50,222 nt of DNA from Intestinibacter bartlettii. GTDB taxonomy: Bacteria > Bacillota > Clostridia > Peptostreptococcales > Peptostreptococcaceae. The stretch spans positions 1 to 50,222 of the forward strand of contig NZ_JAHLOQ010000022.1 in assembly GCF_018917435.1 (NCBI RefSeq). The letters are read 5' to 3'. The notes under the pieces were generated by a model. It saw nothing but the letters and a program-made list of their open reading frames with translations, did not search any database and was not told the DNA's origin. This document shows, in pieces, positions 34,732 through 42,006 of this stretch. A program made the translations under genes and the position numbers. Numbering within the stretch: the first letter of the stretch is position 1; the number at the start of each line of letters is the position of its first letter.

Positions 34732-34847
34732 CAATTAATATTTAATTTTATATATTTTGGTATCAAAATGAAAGTAGTGAATTTTTTTGTTATTATATGT
34801 AATCCATTTTGATAATAAATATTTTATCTGTATTTGAGATTGTTTAT

Positions 34848-35894
34848 TTATCTGTAGAAATTTTGTGTTAGGTACATGCTTGAACTTCCACCAAACACTA
34901 CGCCTACACCTATATATTTATAGTCTCCCAAAATATTTACTCTATGCCCTTCTGAGTTCATAAGTGCATAATGAGCAAATATTGCACTAGTTTGACCTGC
35001 TGCTATATTTTCTGCCGCTCCTTGATAACTTATCCCCTGAGCAATCATTCTATCAAATGGATTTTGATGTTTTAAGTTCGTATGTGAAAAGAAGTCATTG
35101 TCTCTCATGTCTTTGCTGTGAGCGCGCGCACATAAAGTCGCATCTTCGTCATATGACAATGTGTTTAGGCCTCGTTTACTTCTTTCTACGTTGATTAAAT
35201 ATCTGTTTACATTTTCAAAACCAGTAGTCACAGAGCTGTCAGTTGTGTAAATTCCATCCATGCTTTCTTCTGTTTGTTTTGAAATAGCTTGGATTCCCAC
35301 AACTTGGTTATTTTCAAATGAGTCATAAAAAACTGTGATATAACTAGAATCAGTTTTGATTATGCTGTAGTAATTTTCATTTAGAATATATCTCGTATTT
35401 TTTATTTGTCTGTAGTCTAAAGTTTTGTGATTCTTTTTAACTTGATTTTCTGTATCTCCTAATTTTATATCGCTACATTCTGCTGAATTCATAGTATCGC
35501 TGAATAATCCTACGACTTTTTTGTTAGATATACCTATCATGCAAAACTTATTTAAGTCTTGGTTGTATACATACCACTCAAATCCGTATTCGCTGCCTTC
35601 TTTTTTATTAGGTTCCCCCATTTTTGCAATTACATTTTGCTCACTTTCTCCCAATTTTATGGTTTGATAATTATCATATGAACTTGTTCCGCTGTAATTT
35701 GATACACTTTCATCTAATTCGTCTTCATTTTGAATAGTGCTATCTTCATCATAAGAATTATCTGCAATATTAATTTTATCAAAGACTTTAACTTGAACAA
35801 AATCTATTAAGCCCCCTGTTATATTTCTAATTGGCGACCTAAACATAAATATCATCAGTCCTAAAATTACAACAATCGTAAAAAACTTCTTCAC
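34848..35894 (-). CDS. CAP-domain protein with N-terminal CAP-associated domain
   Basis: A secreted or membrane-anchored protein of the CAP (SCP/PR1) superfamily. The 348-residue protein begins at a GTG after AGGAGGGG, with a membrane segment at residues 3-18. Two CAP-associated N-terminal units follow (IKLGESEQNVIAKMGEPNKK and IKLGDTENQVKKNHK), then the CAP domain (about 220-348) with ICLDxxR-like NVERSKRGLNTLSYD, HSKDM, NDFFSHTNL, AAENIAAG and GHRVNIL. Histidines in HSKDM and GHRVNI are the usual CAP cavity residues. The role in bacteria is unclear; an envelope or spore-coat role is known for some homologs. Confidence 0.9.
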   Translation of the reverse strand: MKKFFTIVVILGLMIFMFRSPIRNITGGLIDFVQVKVFDKINIADNSYDEDSTIQNEDELDESVSNYSGTSSYDNYQTIKLGESEQNVIAKMGEPNKKEGSEYGFEWYVYNQDLNKFCMIGISNKKVVGLFSDTMNSAECSDIKLGDTENQVKKNHKTLDYRQIKNTRYILNENYYSIIKTDSSYITVFYDSFENNQVVGIQAISKQTEESMDGIYTTDSSVTTGFENVNRYLINVERSKRGLNTLSYDEDATLCARAHSKDMRDNDFFSHTNLKHQNPFDRMIAQGISYQGAAENIAAGQTSAIFAHYALMNSEGHRVNILGDYKYIGVGVVFGGSSSMYLTQNFYR

Positions 35895-36068
35895 AGCAAC
35901 CCCTCCTAATTAATTTGCAGGTAATTACCCACAACTTTGAATATACAGTTTAACAATTTGACACAGAAATAAAATAACCTCTCTATAAAATAAAAAATTC
36001 CCCCATAATTAAAAAATAATTTTTTTAAGTAAATTTTAAATTTGAATATCTCACTTCAATATTAAAAA

Positions 36069-36103
36069 GGTATTTCAGATCAAAATAATTGAAATGAAAT
36101 ACC
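36069..36103 (-). terminator. Intrinsic terminator of the acyltransferase gene
   Basis: A 9-bp stem (GGTATTTCA with TGAAATACC) has a 17-base loop and is followed on the minus strand by TTTTTAAT, 20 bp after the stop. Confidence 0.7.
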
Positions 36104-36122
36104 CTATTCAAAACGATAGAAT

Positions 36123-37178
36123 CTATCTTCCTCCAGTAAGAACCATATAGAATCTATTCATAAATCTTCTTAAGAACATAGCCACTAATACACATACGAT
36201 TATTGTGATTACAGGCGCTACAAAGAATACTGCTAAGCTGCTTAGTTCGCTTGCAGGTAATACTTTAAAGCATATCTTTTTTAGAATAGATTGGAACGGT
36301 ATATGGAAGAAATATATAAATATTCCGTATTTAGCTATACTTATTTTTTTATTTTTTATGTTGCTCATTTTGTCGTAAATTAACCACATAAATGGAACAC
36401 CAAATAAAATTACTACATTTTCTGCAAAATCTAATAATGGTAAATCAGTATACATAAGAGCCGCTCTAACTGCACACGCTAATATATAAACTAGTCCAAA
36501 AATAGCTATATGTTTGTCTTCTATAGATTTAAAATGTAGGTCTACTTTGTTTATTGCTAATGCCGCACCTATTCCAAATAACATAAATGGATAGTTAAAT
36601 ATTTGTAGTATCCATACTCCACCGAACATCTCTGATATTGGATATAAGAACCATATTATAACAAATATAGGTAGTGATTTTTTACCTAGTGACTTAATTA
36701 CATAGTAAAATACTGGCGCTAATATAACGTCTAGCATTAATGATCTTATGTACCAAAATTGGTATGGTAGTGGGTAAACGTATGTATTTACGAATAATTC
36801 CTTTAAGCTGTAGTCTGCGATTATTCTGTCTGAGAATAAAGCTCTACCAGCTGGTACTAACTCTACTACGTATAGTATAACTAACCAACCTGTACACCAA
36901 ATTACATATGGTATGAATAAACTGTGGAATCTGCTTTTGAATTTGTATTTCCATTTCTCCTTAGTAGGTGTAAAGTTGTAGAAGAATAAATATCCTGATA
37001 TTAAGAAGAATGTAGGAACAGCGATTCTAACGATACCTTGTCCTATAAAGTTCTGTACTATCGAGTTTACACTTACTATATCTTTGGCCGCCTCCAAGTT
37101 GTTTGAATGTAGTAAGACTACAAAAAATGTCATGAATAACGACACGTTTTTTATTTTATTACTAATATATTTATCCAT
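36123..37178 (-). CDS. Acyltransferase family 3 membrane protein
   Basis: A polytopic membrane O-acyltransferase that likely acetylates or succinylates an envelope glycan. The 351-residue protein has about ten hydrophobic segments. The family's active histidine is probably in FFVVLLHSNN (first membrane segment), with the conserved FWYIRSLM motif later. It lacks the C-terminal SGNH domain seen in OatA, so it is of the short type. The ribosome binding site is AAGAGG. It is monocistronic, flanked by the CAP-domain gene and the nucleotidyltransferase gene. Confidence 0.88.
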   Translation of the reverse strand: MDKYISNKIKNVSLFMTFFVVLLHSNNLEAAKDIVSVNSIVQNFIGQGIVRIAVPTFFLISGYLFFYNFTPTKEKWKYKFKSRFHSLFIPYVIWCTGWLVILYVVELVPAGRALFSDRIIADYSLKELFVNTYVYPLPYQFWYIRSLMLDVILAPVFYYVIKSLGKKSLPIFVIIWFLYPISEMFGGVWILQIFNYPFMLFGIGAALAINKVDLHFKSIEDKHIAIFGLVYILACAVRAALMYTDLPLLDFAENVVILFGVPFMWLIYDKMSNIKNKKISIAKYGIFIYFFHIPFQSILKKICFKVLPASELSSLAVFFVAPVITIIVCVLVAMFLRRFMNRFYMVLTGGR

Positions 37179-37384
37179 GTTGCATTTTACCTCTTCCCTC
37201 TTTAATTATAGTCAAAATCTAGATTAAAAATACCATATTTCCAATATATTTTCAACTTACAACAATATTACATTTTTCTTAAATTGCATTTTTAGACACC
37301 CTAAATCTATTATTTTAACCTTATTTTCTCTTATATAGTTAAATTTTCTATATTGATTAATTTCCTACTTTTTTAATTAATTGC

Positions 37385-38623
37385 TTATTTGATGATTTTA
37401 TATTCCTTTAATAGCTCTATTCTCTGTTTCCCAAGCTCCATCGTATTTACATAAGAGTCTTTGTTGTTTTTGTTTTTCTTTAGATAAGAGAAAATCCTCT
37501 GGCCCCAAGCGATTGGAAGTAATACAGGGTATTTTTGTAGATAAGTATAACTTCCTTTTAGGTAGTCGACATTTGGGAAAATCGCCTTAAAGCGGTTGCC
37601 ATTGTCGTTTTCTTCCACTGCATTAAGCGTCATAAGCGCTGTGTGTTTTCGTTCTTGTGTGCTCGCCCCGAACACACCTGAGTCTAGTATGTCGGAGATA
37701 AGATCATCGCTGTTTATGTAGTAGTCGTTTGAATTTTTAATCTCGTCAAAGTTTGTAACTCCTCCAGGGTATACTGCTTTATTATCGTCAAATCCCAGAT
37801 ATTTTAAACTTATATCGATTAGATTTAGTGCAAATGTATCGTAGTTTAGTATTTTTAAATCGCTCCAAAACTTATCCCAATTTATAAACTCGCCATAAGA
37901 TTCGATATATTTTAAAAAGTCGGCAACTTGTCTTATGCCAAACCCTCCATGTAGGAAGTGTTTCATATTGTGAAACACAATGTATATAAGGTGTTGTTCG
38001 TGTGATAAAGTTGAAAGCTCAACACCATCGATATTTATTTTGATGCTTTTTTCAAAAATATCTTTGAATAAATTGTTTAAGTGGCCGTAGGCCTTGGATT
38101 CATCAGAAAATAAACTCGTGCTGACTTCGATGCAAAGCCCCGTTTGTCTGCAAAAATAAGCACATTCGTTGCCTTCTTTTTGTATAAATTCAAGCCCCTC
38201 GCCCAAAAATATTTCCTTCACTCTGTCGTAGTCCTCTTTTGTCACTAAAATATCCTCATCCGAAGACATCCTATCATCTGGATTATTATACATATTTCTA
38301 AAAATTATACCTTTAAAAACAATCGCATCTACATTATTTTCTTGAAGTTTTTTATACAACTCCAAAAATCTGTTACTTCTTTGAATTTGTGACACAACAA
38401 GCCTAAATCCAGTATTTTTAAACATCGCCTTGAAATTTTCATCAGCATTTCTAAAAAACTCTTCATTATATAGTGCGTTATATATCATCGGCACGACATG
38501 ATGAATTTGTGCCAAGGTATAGATGTGTTTTAAATTTTCTAAATCAATCTCTCCACACTCGTACGGCTTGTTATTTAATGATGATTTAAACAAATCTAAA
38601 AATTGTAAATTTACTCTCTCCAT
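37385..38623 (-). CDS. Nucleotidyltransferase family protein (NTP_transf_5-like)
   Basis: The 412-residue protein starts at an ATG right after GGGGGAAAT. Near residue 100 it carries the family pattern: IVFKGIIFRNMYNNP followed by RMSSDEDILV, i.e. a KG...Y..P..R.S.D.D motif typical of uncharacterised nucleotidyltransferases. The rest is helical. Homologs of this family are often found beside PqqD-like and HPr-kinase-like genes in peptide- or polysaccharide-modification loci; here such genes lie 3.4 kb away, across two unrelated genes, so a link is only suggested. Function and substrate are unknown. Confidence 0.75.
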   Translation of the reverse strand: MERVNLQFLDLFKSSLNNKPYECGEIDLENLKHIYTLAQIHHVVPMIYNALYNEEFFRNADENFKAMFKNTGFRLVVSQIQRSNRFLELYKKLQENNVDAIVFKGIIFRNMYNNPDDRMSSDEDILVTKEDYDRVKEIFLGEGLEFIQKEGNECAYFCRQTGLCIEVSTSLFSDESKAYGHLNNLFKDIFEKSIKINIDGVELSTLSHEQHLIYIVFHNMKHFLHGGFGIRQVADFLKYIESYGEFINWDKFWSDLKILNYDTFALNLIDISLKYLGFDDNKAVYPGGVTNFDEIKNSNDYYINSDDLISDILDSGVFGASTQERKHTALMTLNAVEENDNGNRFKAIFPNVDYLKGSYTYLQKYPVLLPIAWGQRIFSYLKKNKNNKDSYVNTMELGKQRIELLKEYKIIK

Positions 38624-38808
38624 ATTTCCCCCATATTCCTTAAAATTTGCGCACAATACAGTTGTATTTTTAGCCCGACGCGCATTCTCCCATTTTATTT
38701 TTAATTACTACATACTTATTATAATTTATATAAATCATTTCATCTAGACAAACGACACATTTTATCAATATTATTACATATTTTCCAAATTTCTTTTAGA
38801 TTTACATA

Positions 38809-38837
38809 TTGAACCAATATAGTTTGTTGTTTATAAT
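38809..38837 (+). promoter_or_regulatory. Sigma-A promoter of the LCP gene
   Basis: TTGAAC and perfect TATAAT are separated by exactly 17 bp. The predicted start is near 38844, giving a leader of about 60 bases. Confidence 0.8.
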
Positions 38838-38855
38838 TTAATTAGCGAAAATTTT

Positions 38856-38905
38856 AGGGGAGGTGAAATGCTGCTATAAATAATTATAAGCAGTAACAAC
38901 ATTTG
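38856..38905 (+). promoter_or_regulatory. Unusual translation initiation region of the LCP gene
   Basis: A strong site GGGGAGGTG at 38857-38865 precedes an ATG (38868) that opens a 3-codon frame (M-L-L-stop). A hairpin CTGCTATAA/TTATAAGCAG (38871-38893) follows, then the TTG at 38903. The true start has no site of its own; an in-frame stop at 38894 rules out a longer start. Confidence 0.6.
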
Positions 38906-39916
38906 GGTAAATTTAAACAATTTTTTACTTTAAAAAGAGTTGTTATCACTTTATTAGCCCTACTTATTCTAATCCCACTTATAACTTTAGCAGTTGTATT
39001 TATTAGAATAAACTCGGCTCATGTAGATGACAATTACAACTCACAATACAAAAAAGTAGATGGAATAACTAACATACTACTATTAGGGACAGATGGTCGT
39101 GAAAACGAGCTTGCATACAGATCAGATGCCATGATGATTCTGACAATAGATGCGACACACAACGACATAAAACTTACCTCACTTGCTCGTGATACATATG
39201 TCGACATTCCAGACCACGGAAAAGGCAAACTAAACGCAGCATACTTTTGGGGAAAAGAAGACTTGCTATTTAAAACAATAGAACAAAACTTCAAAATAGG
39301 AATCGATAAATTCGTCCAAGTTGACTTCGATGATCTTATGAACATAGTTTTCGTAATCGGGGGTGTTGATGTCGACATAGAAGAAAGGGAGTTAGAATCA
39401 CTAAACGACGGAATTCCAGGAGCATACGACGCATGTACATACTCTGACAAAGGCGAAATGCAACTTATAAACGAGGCCGGAGTACACACACTAAACGGCT
39501 ACCAAGCAATTGCCTATGCGCGTATGAGATATCTTGACAACGGTATATACAGGGACCAAAGACAACGTAAAATAATCTCTGGTATGTTCGAAGGCGTAAA
39601 GGACCTTTCAATGTCAGAATATCCGACACTAATCAACACATTACTGCCATACGTTAGAACCAACCTAACAGTAGGCGATATGTTAAACCTTGCATTTACT
39701 TCATACAGTTTTGCAACATCACAACATATCAAACAAGCCGAATTCCCAATCATAGACGACAAACACGTAAAAGGCGGTAAATACAAAGACGCTGGCTGGG
39801 TATGGTTGTATGACGTAAATTCAATAGACGTGCTTCATGACTTTATATATAAAGATATAAACATGGACGACAATGAGTACTTAAAAGATGATAGTAAAAT
39901 AGAACTTAATTATTAG
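38903..39916 (+). CDS. LytR-CpsA-Psr (LCP) family glycopolymer ligase
   Basis: A membrane-anchored enzyme that attaches wall teichoic acid or capsule-type polymers to peptidoglycan. The 337-residue protein has a short basic start and one membrane segment (residues 13-33), then the LCP domain with ILLLGTDGRENELAYRSDAMMI, SLARDTYVDIPDHGKGKLNAAY and GYQAIAYARMRYLDNG, which hold the conserved Asp and Arg residues. The start is TTG: an in-frame stop nine bases upstream and no later ATG before the domain leave no other choice. Expression is from a good promoter at 38809. Confidence 0.92.
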   Translation: MGKFKQFFTLKRVVITLLALLILIPLITLAVVFIRINSAHVDDNYNSQYKKVDGITNILLLGTDGRENELAYRSDAMMILTIDATHNDIKLTSLARDTYVDIPDHGKGKLNAAYFWGKEDLLFKTIEQNFKIGIDKFVQVDFDDLMNIVFVIGGVDVDIEERELESLNDGIPGAYDACTYSDKGEMQLINEAGVHTLNGYQAIAYARMRYLDNGIYRDQRQRKIISGMFEGVKDLSMSEYPTLINTLLPYVRTNLTVGDMLNLAFTSYSFATSQHIKQAEFPIIDDKHVKGGKYKDAGWVWLYDVNSIDVLHDFIYKDINMDDNEYLKDDSKIELNY

Positions 39917-39999
39917 GATTTTATTTTTTATTGTAGAATTTTATATTATAATTGTAGAATTTAGTATAAATAAATATTTTTAAACTTAATAGCGATTAG

Positions 40000-40042
40000 A
40001 AAGTGTGTTGTAAAATGTAGTAGAAATTTTGCAACGCACTTT
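40000..40042 (+). terminator. Intrinsic terminator of the LCP gene
   Basis: A 17-bp stem with two G-U pairs (AAAGTGTGTTGTAAAAT against ATTTTGCAACGCACTTT) is followed by TTTTT. Confidence 0.85.
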
Positions 40043-40085
40043 TTTAATATAACTAAGTAGCATCATGTCCCCACCAGGCATTATG

Positions 40086-40323
40086 ATTCTATTAAACAAC
40101 TTTGTGATAAGTCGATCTATCGTGTGGATCTATTGTGTATATGATAAAAATTTCTGCATTATTATTCTATTTAAGAACTTTGTGATAAACAAAATTTATT
40201 GCCTATATACTAAACCGACTATGCTATTGTTACCCTATTTAACAACTTTGTGATGAATGGAATTCATTACTTGTATGATAAAGCCTCCCTACTATTGATA
40301 CTCTATTTAACAACTTTGTGACA
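40086..40323 (+). repeat. Element repeat array, left arm (four copies)
   Basis: 24-bp copies start at 40086, 40164, 40232 and 40300 (spacings 78, 68, 68), each a variant of CTATTTAACAACTTTGTGAT. Orientation is as in the left copies beside the transposase-like gene. The spacers are only weakly alike. Confidence 0.85.
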
Positions 40324-40349
40324 AATAATCAATTGGGGGTAATTTATTT

Positions 40350-40701
40350 CTATGTTGTTTAATAAAATTATTTATTTTTATTGGCATATTGTTTAAAGTA
40401 TCGTATTTTTTATTTGCTGCAAGATTATTTATTAAGATAATATTTATTGGTATCACAAAGTTGTTTAATAGAATAACATTGATTAGTATCATAAAGTTGC
40501 TTGATAAAGTTATATTGGTTGATATCACAAAGTTGTTTAGTAGAATAACATTGATTGTTATCATAAAGTTGCTTGATAAAGTTATATTGGTTAGCATCAC
40601 AAAGTCATTTAATAGAGTAATATTAGTTGGTATCACAAAGTTATTAAATAGAATCGTATTGATAGTATCACAAAGTTGTTTAATAGAGTAATATTGGTTT
40701 G
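40350..40701 (-). repeat. Element repeat array, right arm: 36-bp minisatellite
   Basis: Seven clear units start at 40451, 40487, 40523, 40559, 40595, 40631 and 40666 (36 bp each, one of 35), each beginning with a variant of TATCACAAAGTTGTTTAATA. Three decayed units of 32-35 bp precede them at 40350, 40385 and 40417. Units 1 and 3, and units 2 and 4, are most alike, indicating a 72-bp duplication. Confidence 0.9.
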
Positions 40702-40730
40702 TAGGTGTGGTTATCATACTATTGGTTTTA

Positions 40731-40772
40731 AAAAAAGGCATTGCAACATTTTTGTTATTGCAACGCCTTTTT
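40731..40772 (-). terminator. Intrinsic terminator of the metallophosphatase gene
   Basis: A stem of about 15 bp (AAAAAGGCATTGCAA against TTGCAACGCCTTTTT) with one mismatch has T runs on both strands. It shares the TTGCAACGC arm with the LCP terminator. Confidence 0.85.
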
Positions 40773-40820
40773 ATACGTTTTTATAAGTTTACAAGTGAAT
40801 TATATCCCTATTTTTATCAT

Positions 40821-41702
40821 TTATTTTTTTAAATTTACTACCATTACTTCTGGCACGTTATTAAATCGTGGCAGTTTTTGTGTGTTTGATCCAAGGCCGC
40901 TTGTGATTAGTAGGTGCATGTTGTCTTTTTTGTAAAGGCCGTGGATGTATTCTGGGAAGTAGCCTTGGTCTCCTCCGTAAAATCCGCCCAAGAATGGGAC
41001 TACTACTTGGCCGCCGTGGTCGTGTGAGCTGACTACTAAATCGATGTTCCAGGCTTTTGATGCCTCACCGAATACAAAGCTGTCTGGTCTGTGGCTCATC
41101 ATGATTTTGTAGCGGTCTGTATCTTCAAAGTCTTTTAAGAAGTCGTAAATTCCATCTCCCATATCTTCACGTTTTGTTGTGCCGTTTGGGTCAAATGCAT
41201 AGCCGTACATTCCGCCTATACGAATAGGTACGCCGTTTACGGTGATATCTTTATACTCCATTTCTAAAAGTGTTGCCCCTGTGGCTTTGATTTCATCTAG
41301 GAGTTCTTTTGAATTTTGATTTTCCATATATTCAAGCTCGTGATTTCCAAGAGCGTAATAAACAGGCGCTATTTTTACAAGTCTTTTGATAAAACTCATC
41401 GCTATGTCGCTGTTTGGTGAATCGTCGTTTAATATGTCGCCATCTGCAATTATAAAGTCTGGATTTTGAGCTTTGATTTGATTTACTAGCTCTTTGTCGT
41501 CGTCCTTAAAAGTGTTGTCGTGCAAATCGCCCACCACTACGAATTTCACAGCTGAATTTATCTTATCGTTGTTTATGTCGTACGAATTTACACTTAGGTG
41601 GTTGTACGAAATGTAAATTAGATAATAGCAAACTGGAACTGCTATTATGATTAGCGTACAAAGTATTGCCAACGCTATTTTTAGTTTTTTATGTTTTCCC
41701 AT
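40821..41702 (-). CDS. Membrane-anchored calcineurin-like metallophosphoesterase (YkuE-like)
   Basis: A predicted metal-dependent phosphoesterase facing outside the membrane. The 293-residue protein has one N-terminal membrane segment (about residues 8-28) and all five metallophosphatase blocks: VVGDLHDN, ADGDILND, ALGNHELEY, MSHRPDSF and SSHDHGGQVV. The best-known relatives (YkuE, LpxH/UDP-diacylglucosamine hydrolase type) act on lipids or envelope intermediates; the substrate here is unknown. The ribosome binding site is AAGGGGGAA. A promoter lies about 100 bp upstream. Confidence 0.9.
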   Translation of the reverse strand: MGKHKKLKIALAILCTLIIIAVPVCYYLIYISYNHLSVNSYDINNDKINSAVKFVVVGDLHDNTFKDDDKELVNQIKAQNPDFIIADGDILNDDSPNSDIAMSFIKRLVKIAPVYYALGNHELEYMENQNSKELLDEIKATGATLLEMEYKDITVNGVPIRIGGMYGYAFDPNGTTKREDMGDGIYDFLKDFEDTDRYKIMMSHRPDSFVFGEASKAWNIDLVVSSHDHGGQVVVPFLGGFYGGDQGYFPEYIHGLYKKDNMHLLITSGLGSNTQKLPRFNNVPEVMVVNLKK

Positions 41703-41797
41703 ATTTATTCCCCCTTATGGTCAACACATCTTTTGTAAGAATCTGTGTTTAGCTTATTAATTTTACCCTGATTTTGTTTTATATATTTCTACATAAT

Positions 41798-41825
41798 ATT
41801 ATACAACTCTTAGATTTTTTTCCAA
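41798..41825 (-). promoter_or_regulatory. Sigma-A promoter of the metallophosphatase gene
   Basis: On the minus strand TTGGAA (41820-41825) and perfect TATAAT (41798-41803) have a 16-bp spacer. Confidence 0.65.
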
Positions 41826-41867
41826 TATTTTAGATATATTTTTTGTATAATATTGTTTGTATCCATA

Positions 41868-41908
41868 AAAATAGGTAGCTTATTTATCTTATATTTGCTA
41901 CCCATTTT
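41868..41908 (-). terminator. Intrinsic terminator of cassette 1 (ABC transporter end)
   Basis: A 12-bp stem with one mismatch (AAAATGGGTAGC against GCTACCTATTTT on the minus strand) is followed by a T-rich stretch. Confidence 0.75.
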
Positions 41909-42006
41909 ATCTTTATTATGTATATCTTTTAGAAATTCTTTTCCTTATTACTTTTTTCTAGTTATCTAGTTATATATTTATTAATCATTACTTACTAGAA
42001 GTTTCT

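Larger units (their letters stand above)
39917..40820. other. Gene-free region with inverted repeat array between two terminators
   Basis: This 904-bp region lies between convergent genes. From left to right it has the LCP terminator, four rightward element repeats, three degenerate and seven clear leftward units of a 36-bp minisatellite, and the metallophosphatase terminator. Open frames within the array exist on both strands because 36 is a multiple of three; they lack ribosome binding sites and are not called. Confidence 0.8.
41703..42006. other. Gene-free region
   Basis: This 304-bp gap contains only the metallophosphatase promoter and the terminator of the first ABC transporter gene; the rest is plain A+T-rich sequence. 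Confidence 0.6.

Noticed and set aside
40086-40701. CRISPR array
   Set aside because: In the right arm the whole 36-bp unit is similar, with no unique spacers; in the left arm spacing varies (68-78 bp). Orientation inverts midway and no cas genes are nearby.
40307-40741. A 144-codon minus-strand frame with 12-residue repeats (and a matching plus-strand frame at 40389-40691)
   Set aside because: The 36-bp minisatellite is a multiple of three, so open frames arise on both strands; there is no ribosome binding site, and the minus-strand frame starts inside a terminator hairpin.
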